From positions 1,674,001-1,738,000 of the forward strand of contig JANUWI010000002.1 of the NCBI GenBank assembly GCA_025504975.1: 64,000 bases of DNA, read 5' to 3'. This document shows, piece after piece, positions 10,109 through 20,923 of this stretch (position 1 is its first letter; each line of letters starts with the position of its first letter). The position numbers were made by a program, and so were the translations under genes. Source of the stretch: Plenodomus lindquistii. Its lineage: Eukaryota; Ascomycota; Dothideomycetes; Pleosporales; Leptosphaeriaceae. Under the pieces are notes generated by a model. It made no database searches and was not told where the DNA came from. It saw nothing but the letters and a program-made list of their open reading frames with translations.

Positions 10109-12814
10109 ATGCTGCCTCGCACACGCTTTCTATCGTTAATCTCCTTCCTCATTGTGGGAGCTGTCGGACAAGATGATCTTGGCCTCAACAGTGGCTATAC
10201 ATTGTTCCAAACCGGCGCTCTTGCGGGCAGCATAAACAATTCCTCACAGACCCTTATCTCACTCAACTCTAGTCGTACAGACTTTGACTTCTTGCCATCT
10301 GACTTCCTTCCCAAGCTTGCCTTCAACGGCGCGCATCATCTCGGTGACATAACGCTGCGCTACCGCTCAGTTGGCTCAGAGCCATGGACCAGCGTCGATT
10401 CCGCGACTGCGAGGAAGCCGATCACGAGCTTGGAGAGGTCTGGCGCAGAGATATATGCTGCTGCAGATCTGGGACCCACACTCCCAGGTGACCTCCCACT
10501 CAACATTACCAGAGAATGGCTGCAGCATGAAGACAGTCTTGCTATGCGCTTCAATATCACCAATGTTGCCAACGCCTCGATCGAGTTAGGCAGCCTAGGC
10601 ATCCCAGTCAGCATCAATAATATTTTCAGCACTCGTTCCGCCGAGGACACGCAGGACAAATGCTCCCTTGCAGACCCATACATCGGCCTCGATGCAGGCT
10701 ATGTTAGAGTCACCCATCTTCAAGGCACTGGAAATGCACTTGTCGTCACACCGCTTGGATCGACTCCCTTCGAGGCTTGGAGATTCCTCCGCGAGCCAAA
10801 CGGAAATTTTGGATACCAGTCTCAAACTTTTGAGGGTAACTACGAGTGGCAGGTTCATACGCTCGCGTATGCACAGAACGAATGGAGCAGTAGCGTCCCA
10901 TGGAACACGCCAACGTCCAAGGTTCTACAGGCTGGAGAAACCTACACCGTCGGGCTGAAGTTCTCGCTTGCAGACGATGTACAGCGTATTGAGGACGCCG
11001 TAGTCAAGGCTGGAAATCCGCTCGCTGTAGGTATCCCAGGTTTCGTCGTGCCATCTGGATCTTCAGCCCGACTCTTCCTCAAACATTCCTCACCCGTACG
11101 TAGCATAGACGCTGGCGGTGCCTTGGAGATCTCAAAGCAAACCACCCCGGAGATGTCGTACAAGCTTACGCCCGTGGCCTCAGCATGGGGCCGAGCACGC
11201 GTGACTATCGTGTACGAGGATGGCAAGACACAGACTGTACACTACAACATTCCCAAGACAGCCCCTGCAGCACTTGCCGATATGGGAAAGTTTTTCACAA
11301 CCGCTGCTCACTTCATCGATACCTCTGATCCTTTCCACCGCGCACCATCAATCATGACATACGATCGAGAGGTCAACGCAGTCGTTTTACAAGAGCCTCG
11401 CGCCTGGTTTGCTGGACTCAGCGATGAAGCCGGAACAGGAGCGTACCTCGCAGCCGCGATGAAGCAATTCATCCAGCCCGTGGCAAGAGAAGTAGAAGTC
11501 CTCGACGAATTTGTGCACGAGACCGTGGTCGGGACACTGCAGCAAAACGGCTCCTTTGGCATTGTAGCAAGTGCCTTTTTCTACGAACCTGGTGCAGTTG
11601 ACTTCGCATACAATCCTTCGTTCGACTGGACATCATGGGCGTCCTGGAATCGCGAAAGAGCATACACAACGGTTCGCGCGTACAACTACATCCACCCAAC
11701 TGCAACATACTGGTCTTTGTATCGCACCGCAAGGGGTTATCCTGACCAAAAGCTCCGCGCAGATTGGTTCTGGTACTTAGGTCGCGCAGTCAACACGACA
11801 CTGTACTGTCTCGGCAACGAATCTGCCAACTGCGACTATGGCCTCGTTGGACTGATGGGTGAATGGGTCCTCGGCGAACTACTCACAGATTTGAAACGTG
11901 AGGATATGACCGCTGAAGCGAACGCACTCGAAACCGCGATGCGCTTCCGCGCCAACCTTTGGGAGACACAGGCTGTTCCCTTCGGCTCAGAGATGGCATG
12001 GGATAGCACAGGACAAGAAGGAGTATACTACTGGACCGACTACTTCAATCTCCCCACCACGCCTGCGAAGACCATCAACAGTATCCTAGCGTACATGCCC
12101 ACTGTCGCCCACTGGGGCTGGAACGGCAACGCAAGACGCTACTGGGACTTTGTGTATGGTGCGAAGATCCAGCAAATTGAACGACAAATCCACCACTATG
12201 GCTCTGGACTCAACTCGCTGCCGATGCTGCACTCGTACGAGCAAAACCCAAAGGACAATCTTTACAATCTTCGCGTTGGGTTCGCAGGTAACACGGCCCC
12301 GCTTACGAATATCGACGAAGAAGGCTTCGGGTCTGCAGCGTTTCACTCGTTTCCTGAATTGCTGAAGTGGGATCCATATTCTGGTGACTATGGACAGGGC
12401 TTTTTGGGATTGAGTCTAGGACAGTGCGTGTACGTTGTACAAGATGCAACCTACGGAGATCTAGTATTTGGCGGCGACATTAACGAGGGAAAAAGCACTT
12501 CGACTTCCATCATTGTAGTGCCCAAAGATGCAGTGCGGAGACGCATTTTCATCGCGGAGTTGAGGTTGAAAGTTGAAATCAGCGCGGGAGCCATTGACGA
12601 GTTTGTGTATGATAGAGGGGCGCGAAGGGTAATGATGACGCTTGCGCCAGCAACTACAAGCGAGGCTCTTCAAGCTAAATCTGCGATTATCTGGGTGAAG
12701 GGGAATGGGAAGGAGAATGCGGGTTACACGGTGGAGGGCGCGACGGCAAGCAGGGGTGGTTGGATGGTTGATATTGCTGCTACCGGAGCGAGAGTGACGA
12801 TTGCATCGTCTTAA
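10109..12814 (+). CDS. Secreted DUF5695-like protein (glycosidase-type fold likely)
   Basis: A single exon of 901 residues. Residues 1-20 form a signal peptide ending Gly-Ala-Val-Gly before Gln-Asp-Asp. Many N-glycosylation sequons follow (for example SINNSS, NITNVANAS and NTTLYCLGN), as expected of an extracellular glycoprotein. The sequence resembles the fungal DUF5695 family, whose members look like six-hairpin, carbohydrate-active proteins; I recall this family by overall sequence and length, not by a catalytic motif. Trp- and Tyr-rich helical segments in the middle, such as TDYFNLPTTP and the HWGWNGNARRYWDF region, suit an alpha-toroid. The substrate is unknown. The last about 300 bp switch from C-ending to G-ending codons. 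Confidence 0.7.
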   Translation: MLPRTRFLSLISFLIVGAVGQDDLGLNSGYTLFQTGALAGSINNSSQTLISLNSSRTDFDFLPSDFLPKLAFNGAHHLGDITLRYRSVGSEPWTSVDSATARKPITSLERSGAEIYAAADLGPTLPGDLPLNITREWLQHEDSLAMRFNITNVANASIELGSLGIPVSINNIFSTRSAEDTQDKCSLADPYIGLDAGYVRVTHLQGTGNALVVTPLGSTPFEAWRFLREPNGNFGYQSQTFEGNYEWQVHTLAYAQNEWSSSVPWNTPTSKVLQAGETYTVGLKFSLADDVQRIEDAVVKAGNPLAVGIPGFVVPSGSSARLFLKHSSPVRSIDAGGALEISKQTTPEMSYKLTPVASAWGRARVTIVYEDGKTQTVHYNIPKTAPAALADMGKFFTTAAHFIDTSDPFHRAPSIMTYDREVNAVVLQEPRAWFAGLSDEAGTGAYLAAAMKQFIQPVAREVEVLDEFVHETVVGTLQQNGSFGIVASAFFYEPGAVDFAYNPSFDWTSWASWNRERAYTTVRAYNYIHPTATYWSLYRTARGYPDQKLRADWFWYLGRAVNTTLYCLGNESANCDYGLVGLMGEWVLGELLTDLKREDMTAEANALETAMRFRANLWETQAVPFGSEMAWDSTGQEGVYYWTDYFNLPTTPAKTINSILAYMPTVAHWGWNGNARRYWDFVYGAKIQQIERQIHHYGSGLNSLPMLHSYEQNPKDNLYNLRVGFAGNTAPLTNIDEEGFGSAAFHSFPELLKWDPYSGDYGQGFLGLSLGQCVYVVQDATYGDLVFGGDINEGKSTSTSIIVVPKDAVRRRIFIAELRLKVEISAGAIDEFVYDRGARRVMMTLAPATTSEALQAKSAIIWVKGNGKENAGYTVEGATASRGGWMVDIAATGARVTIASS

Positions 12815-13062
12815 GGCTCAACGCAGCATTTATTTCCATACCAGCGAGGCCATTGTTGTCTAGTTTCAATTGAGAAGTCAATGGAACTTAAATTTGTAGA
12901 CCTCGGCATTTGATGAATGAACTAGTTAACCAGGCGGGGTAAGATCCGGTCAAATGGTAGGATCGTGAAACACATGCATATACATGACCTTTGACATTCG
13001 ATTGAGTGAAAAATCTGGACACATCAGTACAAGAATTAGAAGTTCGATTGATCACTGCAAAG

Positions 13063-14502
13063 ATGGCGTGGAAACGTCCTCCGCCCGTCATCTTATTCGG
13101 CTATGATTGTAAGCAAGCGTAGACGTCACTACAAGTGAAGTGTAGCACAGCTCTATGAAGTACCGCTGACGTTTTGAACAGCCAGCCCTTTTACGAACAA
13201 AGTCAGGCTAGTGCTGCAAATCAAGCAGATTCCGTTCTGTATGTCTTGTTTTTTCAGAATATCCAATATCCGCTTTTAAACCCGATCTCATTGTGTCATG
13301 TTGTACAGTCAACATTCTGGTTCCAGTTTGTATCCTGGTGTATTCTGCTTTCCCCCTTATTTCGTCGATATCGTGTTGGGGCATCACCGCGTTGATATTG
13401 ATTCCCATTTCAAGTCACTCCACCTCCAACCATCTATAATCCCCATCTCTCATGTACAAATTCACGAAAGCGCAGACACTCCACCTCCTCCTAACTAACC
13501 TCACCCCCAGCCTACATCCCCGTCCCCTCCATGCTCCCCCGCCCCCTCCTAACAACCACCTTCGCCCTCCCCTACCGCCGGATCCCCATCCTCGCCATCG
13601 GCCGACACATCTACATCGACACATCACTCATAATCAGCGCCCTGGAGCAGCACTTCCCGTCCCCAAACTACGGCACCATCTACCCCGCCATCCCCGGCTG
13701 GAACTACACCAGCCTCGCCCGGGGCTTCACCAATTTCTGGGCAGACAAGGTGCTGTTCCGCGTAGCAACGGGATTGATACCGGAAAGTGTGTGGCGGACG
13801 CGGTTTGGAAAGGATCGAGCGCAGTTGATTGGACATGTGCTTGATGCGGGGAAGCTGGGGGGCAAGTTGGGGGTTAATCTGGGGGCGCTGGATATGCATC
13901 TTTCTATGCTTGAGCCTACGTTCTCTGCTACTGGGGGAATGAAGGAGGGCAACTGGATTTTACCCACGTCAGCACCGAGTCTCGCGGATATCGGATTGTA
14001 CTATCAACTCCGCTGGGCTGTTGATATTTCTGCGGGCAGAGGGATTGATAATTTGACGGGGGGTGGTACGCCGGATACGGATACCCCGGTTGTGGATACT
14101 GTGTTTAATGAGCAGAGATATCCGGGGGTGTGGCGCTGGTTCCACGCGTTCCAGGAGTATTTGGCGGGATTGGAGGATTTTGAGACTAGGGTTGAGGGTC
14201 GGGATGAGAGGTGGAAGGATGAGCTGAGGGATACACCGCTGTTGAGTGAAGAGGACATGTTACTGCCGGTGTCAGCGCCACAGCATAAAGAGTTAGATGA
14301 GAAGAGGGGATTGGTAGAGGGGGCGAGGGTGAGTGTTGCGCCTGATGACACGGGACGGAGTGATAAGACGGTTGGTACGCTGGTGAGAATTGGTGTTGAG
14401 GAGGTTGTTGTTGTGCCGGAAGGGGAGGCAGAGTTGGATGTGAGGGTTCATTTTCCACGGTTGGGGTTTGTGGTTAGGAGGGTGGAGGGGGCGAGGTTGT
14501 AA
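13063..14502 (+). CDS. Glutathione S-transferase-like protein
   Basis: Three exons (13063-13108, 13182-13238 and 13511-14502) give 364 residues. The first two tiny exons rebuild a thioredoxin-fold start: VILFGYDSSPFTNKVRLVLQ, followed by IPFSYIPVPSMLPRP. The Ser-Ser-Pro-Phe sits where GSTs bind glutathione. The beta3/beta4 signature RRIPILAIGRHIYIDTSLII follows, then an all-alpha C-terminal half. It belongs to the fungal GST-like proteins with a long C-terminal extension. Intron 2 is 272 bp, unusually long here, with a CTAAC branch-like site close to its CAG end. Without the first exons the N-terminal domain would be lost. The DNA is C-rich up to about 13750 and G-rich after it. Activity is inferred; the substrate is unknown. 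Confidence 0.82.
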
Positions 14503-14623
14503 GCTATAGGGGGCTGTTGGCTTGTTATGATTGATAAACTCCGGTGATGCTCTAGGCTCTATGTACGGTAAAAGATATCTACCTGTATGAAAACTCGTGC
14601 TAAATGTACACACATGTCAGTAC

Positions 14624-16490
14624 TTAGTTGTCAACTCCCTCCTCCTCGTTCAACTTAATACCCCTCTCGATCAAACCTTCCAGCCAGCCGTTGAATTCAG
14701 TTCGCATCTCAGCAGGTAGCACATGTCCACCTCCTTTGATGAAATGTTTCTCAATCTCTCCCTCTTCCCAGACATCTTTCTCTTCTTCGATACCCAGCCA
14801 ATCCTCCTTGCCCGTCTTGCCCTCGCCCTTCTCCAATCCACGCCAGAGAACCACACCCAGCGGGAAGGTCAGCATACGGTCCGCCGTACCATGCACAACC
14901 ATGATGCGTTTCTTTCCGACGCTATTTGCAATCTGCGTTAACTGCTCTGGGCTCTTGTGATGCCACCCCGCTGCAACAACTTGTAGCATAAACGGGACCT
15001 TCTCTACAAACTCAGGGTGCTGTGATTTCCAGAGTTCGTTCGCGGCGAAGCGGTCGCCATTTGTGGGAAACGGCTCTTTGACACAAGGGACTGTGTCTGG
15101 TGCGTCGAGCCAGGCCTGCGTGTACAGATTGTACTTTACGCCGGATATCTTGGCATCGAGAGATTTAGGGAGGAAGAGTTGGGCGCGCGCAACTAGATTC
15201 TCGACTAGACCAGAAGTGCGGAAGACTTGAGAAGCTGTGGAGACGAGGGAGAGGGTAGCGATGCGGTTGGGTATCAGGTAGGCCTGGAATTGAGTTAGTA
15301 CACTTAGATGAAAATGTATGACATGGTGCCGTGGAACAAGTAAATTGAAGACCATGCACTTGAAATTGAGCGTGAAAGATCCGAGCGCTGCTGCTGTGTT
15401 CAGACGGACGATTTGCCTCGCAGTTGCTCATTCGTACGTTACGTCACATGATGTCGATTTTGCAGTCACAGGGATCGGCATTCTGCGACGCAATGTGTGG
15501 GGGTGGGTAGGGAGATGGAGTCTTCATGAAGGCATGCTCCTGAAAATTGGAGGGGATTGCTTAGAGTTTCTCGAAGCGGTTTCATGCCCTTGGCAGGTGC
15601 ATCAAGTGGTATTTGTGTTTGTGGTTGTGGTAGATCGGATGGTGCTGCTTCCGTGATCCGAGAACCATTTGATGCTCGATGAAGCACTACTATCTTCTCG
15701 ACAACGAGATGATCGTGTTGGGATTCATGACGACATGGAGACCAATGAGAAATTGTTGGACCTACTAATTCTTGCGCAATCATGCCTCCCATACTGATGC
15801 CTATCACGTGCAGATCGCGCTTGCCTGTCCACCCGAGATGGTCAATGACTTCAATAATGTCTTTTGCCATCTCAGAGGTGCTGTATCGAAATCTGGGCTT
15901 GTCCGATTCTCCAATACCCCGATTGTCGAGTACTAGGGACGAGTATCTGTCGGCTTGGTCGTGGGCAAAATCTTTAGTCTGTCGTTGCCAGGCATACTTC
16001 ATACCACCCAGGCCCATGATCCACTACTTCATGTCAGTGACCTTTGTCTTCATGAACTCTATCTCGGAGAAGAAACTAAGTTCTCCAAGAGGAATGGACA
16101 GTTTCGGAGAAAGAAGTTGTGCGATCGCACTCTGATTTCGAAGACGTACGCATGTTTGGGAACATGAAACGTGAGGTTGACATGTTGAGACAACCCATGC
16201 GACTCAAACAAAACGGGTACAGGAGCTCGCTACCAACTGTGGTTCAGAGATTCAGGAATTACAAATGGACCCTTGCTCATGCATAACGTGGAAGGTGATA
16301 TTAATACTAAAGTGGTGCCACTTACCACGAGGTGTCGATCGCCATGACCGTGAACTTCATAGGCAATGTTGAGAGGACCGCCTCTGTCTTTGGCTACGGC
16401 AAGTCTTTCTTTCTTTTCTGGCTTGAGGTCCCATATGGTGTATGGGAACTCAGGATGCTTGAGAAGCTCCTCTGCCGTTAGTGGGGCCAT
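14624..16490 (-). CDS. Alpha/beta hydrolase, fungal family
   Basis: Three exons, complement of 14624-15283, 15766-16023 and 16326-16490, all in phase 0, give 360 residues. The rebuilt core reads WIMGLGGMKYAWQRQ, then LDNRGIGESDKP (oxyanion and strand region), the nucleophile elbow GISMGG with Ser132, the acid Asp276 in HGTADRM and the base His328 in GGGHVLP. The triad is therefore complete. The family is broad (esterase- or lipase-like), without a sure substrate. Introns are 302 and 482 bp, roughly six times the local norm. The second ends in a perfect TACTAAC branch site 11 bases from its CAG. The gene is divergent from the Zn2Cys6 factor. I saw no second functional exon inside the long introns. 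Confidence 0.86.
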
Positions 16491-17545
16491 GATGGGTGAC
16501 GAAGTTCTTCTGCTCGCCCTGGACCTGGAACCAAGAATGACACGTTAGTACTGCGTGCGTGAAAGCCTCAGGACCGCAAGTCAGGCGGGCTTGGGATTGG
16601 CAGTGTGCTGTGTAAGGAAGTGAAGATGCAACGGGGGTGGCGCAGCGGCGGTAGAGGCAGCGTCTGCGGGATGCTGCATAGGGCTAATGCTGATCGGGAT
16701 ACTGGAAGCCCATGTTTTTAATAGCAGTGGCATGTATAGACCCTGGTGCAAGCGGCAAGCGGCAAGCGGCAGGCACACGAACGATGGTGGTCGAGTTTGC
16801 ATAGGGCTGGCGTTGGCAGGATGCTGACGTACTATTTTGGGCGAGAGGCGCGCAACAACAACAGTCACGCCGACAGCAGTCGCACAGTATGCAGTATTCT
16901 CCTGTCTAAGCAGAGGTTGGTATAAAGTACGGTGAGGTGGACCTTGGCTGGATCTGTGCTCATTGCGATGGCCATTGCTGCCGTTGCCAATGTGGTGGGG
17001 GGAACGTCATAGCACCCCGATCAACTAGGCTAGTCCACTTTGAATCCAGCTGTTCGGACATCGGACGGTGCGAAACTGCTCTACGGACGACAACCGGGAG
17101 ATCCGCTTACTTACATGCGCAGGCGACAGCACTTTACCGTGTGGCTGCTGATTGATGCCCCAGGAGTCCAGGCCTCCCCGTACTGCTGCCCTTCCCGACA
17201 AGTCTCTCCTGACGTTAGACGGACCGCCCTGACATCTCCACCCTGCCTTCCAAGCCCGATCCTGCCTGCCTGATATCGCAGCCTGCCATATGCACCGCTG
17301 CAGCGACCCAAACAAGCTCCTGCCTCACCCGTTGCCGGCTGCGCGCGATTCGATAGGCTGGTAGTCTGCGACAGACATCCTTCCTGTGCTGTTGATGGTT
17401 TCCTCGGCAGCGTTTCAGCTGGACAACCCCTCCGCCCGCCGCACCGCCTACGTGAGCACAAGACACCATCACGTCCCATATACCCGCGAGGGCCCCATTG
17501 CCCTGTAGAAAGTGCTGTCCCGTAGTCTTCACACCGTGAGCCGCC
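16491..17545. promoter_or_regulatory. Divergent upstream region, hydrolase / Zn2Cys6 factor
   Basis: A 1055 bp region between divergent starts, with moderate to high GC. It contains a short direct repeat, AAGCGGC, three times at about 16750-16771. Long antisense frames here follow from GC-rich DNA and lack protein features. It probably holds both promoters and a long transcription-factor leader. Confidence 0.45.
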
Positions 17546-20500
17546 ATGAATAACTCTCCCAATGGCTATTACGGCGCTGGCCCGCCCATGATGAATCCCC
17601 CGCCGCCGCGCATCTTTGGCAGCGGCACCTTCGATCCGTCGCAAATGCCACAGGGCTCAATGTTCGCCCACGACGACATGGACGACCATGATGGCAACGG
17701 CGATCCAAAGAGACGGCGCATTGCAAGGGTACATATGTCTCGAGGCAGGGTGGTGGGACAGTGCTAACAGGCTACAGGCGTGTGATATGTGCCGCAAGAA
17801 GAAGATCAAGTGTGATGGCAAGATGCCGCAATGCACACATTGCCAGAACTACAAGACAGAATGCATCTTCACTCAAGTCGAGAAGAAGAGACAGCCGCCG
17901 AAAGGGTGCGTCGTATGACTCTGTAATGTATGCGCCTGCTGATCCTCAAAACAGAGCCAAGTACATCGAAGGCCTCGAGAATCGACTCGCGCGAATGGAA
18001 TCTCTGATGCGCTTATCTGGAGTTCTTCCCGACGAAGAGAACGGTAGCACCGACCTAGCCACACTAGAAAGACGACTGGAAGCGAGAGCGGGACGCTCTG
18101 CGACACCGCGAACCAGCATGGATGAGCGCAGGGCATCAGTGGCACCGAACGGTTCAACGACAGATGGTACACCAGTGCAACCGAATCTACCAAGTCCACA
18201 AAGTGGCACAGCCTCTCCTGAACCAGAGCCCCGCCAAAAGAATGGCGACAAGGAAGAGGATGCTCTTGCTGAGATGATGTGCTCGCTCGTCACAAATAAC
18301 TGCGGTGAAACTAGATACATTGGTGAGCCCGTATGACCAGCGTACCTGGACACTACTGACTTTTAAGGCTCCTCATCTGGCTTCTCCATTTTCTCACCCA
18401 AAGGTATTCAATGGGTGAACGAAAAGACGGGCGACAACTCCTTCCGTGATATGATCTCAACAGCAGCAGTAGAAGACAACAAGTGGATACAATGGCGGCC
18501 AGACGTGTTCCAAGACATCTTCAAACGGCGAGTTTACAAGCAACTACCACCCAAGCACGAAGCGCTATCGCTACTCAAAGACTACTTCGAAAACTTCAAC
18601 TGCATGTTCCCGCTGTTTCACGAGCCGACCTTTATGCATCTCGTTGACAAACACTACTCGAAAGATCCCTATGAAGGTTCTGGCTGGTGGGCTAGTCTGA
18701 ATGTTGCGCTTGCATTCGCACATCGGTTACGAGTGATGAGCAACCTCGTACCAGCAGAGGAAGACGAGAAAGCTTGGCAATATCTGAAGAATGCCATGAG
18801 CGTCATGGTAGAGCTTACAATGCGCAATACGGATCTGCTCAGTGTACAAGCGTTGTTGGGAATCGTAAGGACCATCTGTGCCATTCATCATAACGAGACT
18901 AACACCCATCAGGGCCTCTTTCTGCTAGGGACACCTAATCCTCAACCTACGTATTTCTTCATTGCAACCGCCATGCGACTCGCACATAGTATCGGCCTGC
19001 ATAAGAAGGGATCTAACTTCAGTCTGAATTCTGCGGAAGTAGAGCAAAGAAGAAGAGTGTTCTGGATTGCTTACATGCTTGATAAAGAGTAGGTCTCATC
19101 AACAATCAAGTGGACCTTGCTAACGTGTCTTCAGTATTTGTCTACGATCTGGCAGGCCCCCCGTCCAAGATGACGATGATATGAATGTTGAACTACCGAG
19201 TGATAGCCCGCCTGACAACATCGGCAACATCCCACTGGCTGACGGCAAAGGCACCATGAATCTATTCCGCCTGATGTGTACCTTCTCGGTCATCCAAAGT
19301 AAAGTCTACAAGGGCCTCTACTCGGTGAAGGCCGCGAAGCAAACAGATGGTGAATTATTGAACACTATCGGCGAGCTAGACAGAGAATTGGAAGCTTGGA
19401 AGGACGACATTCCACTGGAGTTCCGACCAGAACACGACATCAAGGCTTCACATACTCCTCTGATTCTACAAGTGGCCGTCTTACATCTGGGCTACTACAA
19501 CTGCCTTACTACCATCCATCGTATGAGCGTACATCACGGATACTGGACGAGTCGACTGTCAAACTTTGCGATACAAGGACTGAACGCACGGCCACTTAAT
19601 CCACGAGTCTTTATGTCGGCTCAGCTGTGCGTGCAAGCTGCTCGGGCTTCGATCCATCTCCTAAAGTACATCCCCAAAGGCGACTTGTCGTGTGTGTGGC
19701 TAGTCATCTACTTTCCAGTAACGGCGTTAGTTACACTCTTCGCCAACATCCTCCAAAACCCACAAGATACCCGATCACGAACAGATCTCAAGTTGATGAA
19801 GCTAGTCGTCAACTTCCTCAACATGCTCAACGACGAGCAAGGCAGCGGCAGCGTAAAGCGCATGTGTACCGTCTGCGCCGAATTCGAGCGCATCGCCACC
19901 ATCGTGCTAGAAAAAGCAGATCGCGAACACGCATCCCGCCGCAAGCGCAAACAAGGCGACACGGAACAAGACGCACAAATTGAACGCACAGCCGCCGAAC
20001 TCCTCTCCACAAGTCGAAACTCGCATTCCTCACCCCAACAAGTCACCACACCCCAAAACAACCCACCCACCAACGAAGGCATGATCTTCAACCCCGACTT
20101 CCAAGGCTTCAACGAGGTACGTAAACCCACCCCACCCCACCCCATCGAAAAAGGGACCCAAGCTAACCCCAACCACAGCCCTTCCCTTTCTCCCCAAACT
20201 TCACCCACGCCTCCCTCCAAGGCGCCCCCACCTACCACTCCCCCTCCCTAACCGCCCAAATGCTGCAACACCAGCAATCCCTCCCCATGACAACAGACAG
20301 CGACGTCAACGGCGTATCCACCTCCATCAACAACGCAATGGCCATGGGCCAATTCGACTCAACGCTTAACAATGTACCCCAGGATCTTTGGAAAATGCCA
20401 ATGACGCTGGAGTGGGATTGGGCGGATATGACGGGGGGTTATGGGGGTTATGAGGATGGGATTAGTATGAGTGGGGTGATGCCGGCGTATTCGAATCAGG

Positions 20501-20553
20501 GGGCGCATGGGACGAGTGAGTTTAATGGAGGGGGGATGAATGGGCGGAGGTAG
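17546..20553 (+). CDS. Zn(II)2Cys6 fungal-specific transcription factor
   Basis: Six exons (17546-17728, 17778-17905, 17955-18322, 18368-19088, 19135-20116 and 20179-20553), with introns of 45-62 bp, give 918 residues. A Pro/Met/Gly-rich N-terminus is followed, directly after intron 1, by the binuclear zinc cluster C63-x2-C66-x6-C73-x6-C80-x2-C83-x6-C90. Next is a short coiled-coil linker, KYIEGLENRLARMESL. The fungal-specific regulatory domain (PF04082) covers roughly residues 285-560, with SIGLHKKGSNF and RRRVFWIAYMLDKD as landmarks. The C-terminus is rich in Asn, Gln, Met and Gly and probably activates. Members are nuclear regulators binding CGG-type half-sites. The target pathway cannot be read from sequence, although adjacent secreted and detoxifying enzymes are possible targets. 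The last exon switches from C-rich to G-rich near 20390. Confidence 0.88.
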
Positions 20554-20923
20554 GGTTGTGATGGTTGTTGTGGTGGGGGGGAGTTCGATGGAAGGTAGGA
20601 TAGGGAGATAGAGTAATGGATAGGGGTGGTGTAGGATGATGGGTTGGGGAGAAGTAGGGGGGTTTGTACGCATTTACGATACCATGATTTAGGTTTTTTT
20701 TTGTACAATAACATTTATTTTGGTTGGGAATTGGTCGTGTGTCACAAACGGGTATTAATAGCAGTAGGAATTCAAAGAGTGAGCTGGAGATGTAAATCTT
20801 CACGGCTATATATGTTTTGATATTGCTTTTTTACGATCCCCCCGTATTTTGGAGAGGCTCAGCAGAATGGCTTCCATGCTCGGAGCTGAACTATACACAA
20901 GACACCAACAACTCAACTCACCT
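20554..20923. terminator. Shared 3' region, Zn2Cys6 factor / AIM18 (convergent)
   Basis: A 370 bp gap between convergent stops. It starts G-rich, then becomes T/A-rich with a T8 run near 20695 and AATAACATTTATTTT, suitable for polyadenylation on both strands. No gene is seen. Confidence 0.45.

Noticed and set aside
17111..17644. 177-codon frame antisense to the start of the Zn2Cys6 factor
   Set aside because: Low-complexity Gly/Arg-rich shadow of GC-rich upstream DNA and exon 1.
19708..20238. 176-codon frame antisense to the Zn2Cys6 factor
   Set aside because: Shadow of a strongly supported exon on the other strand.
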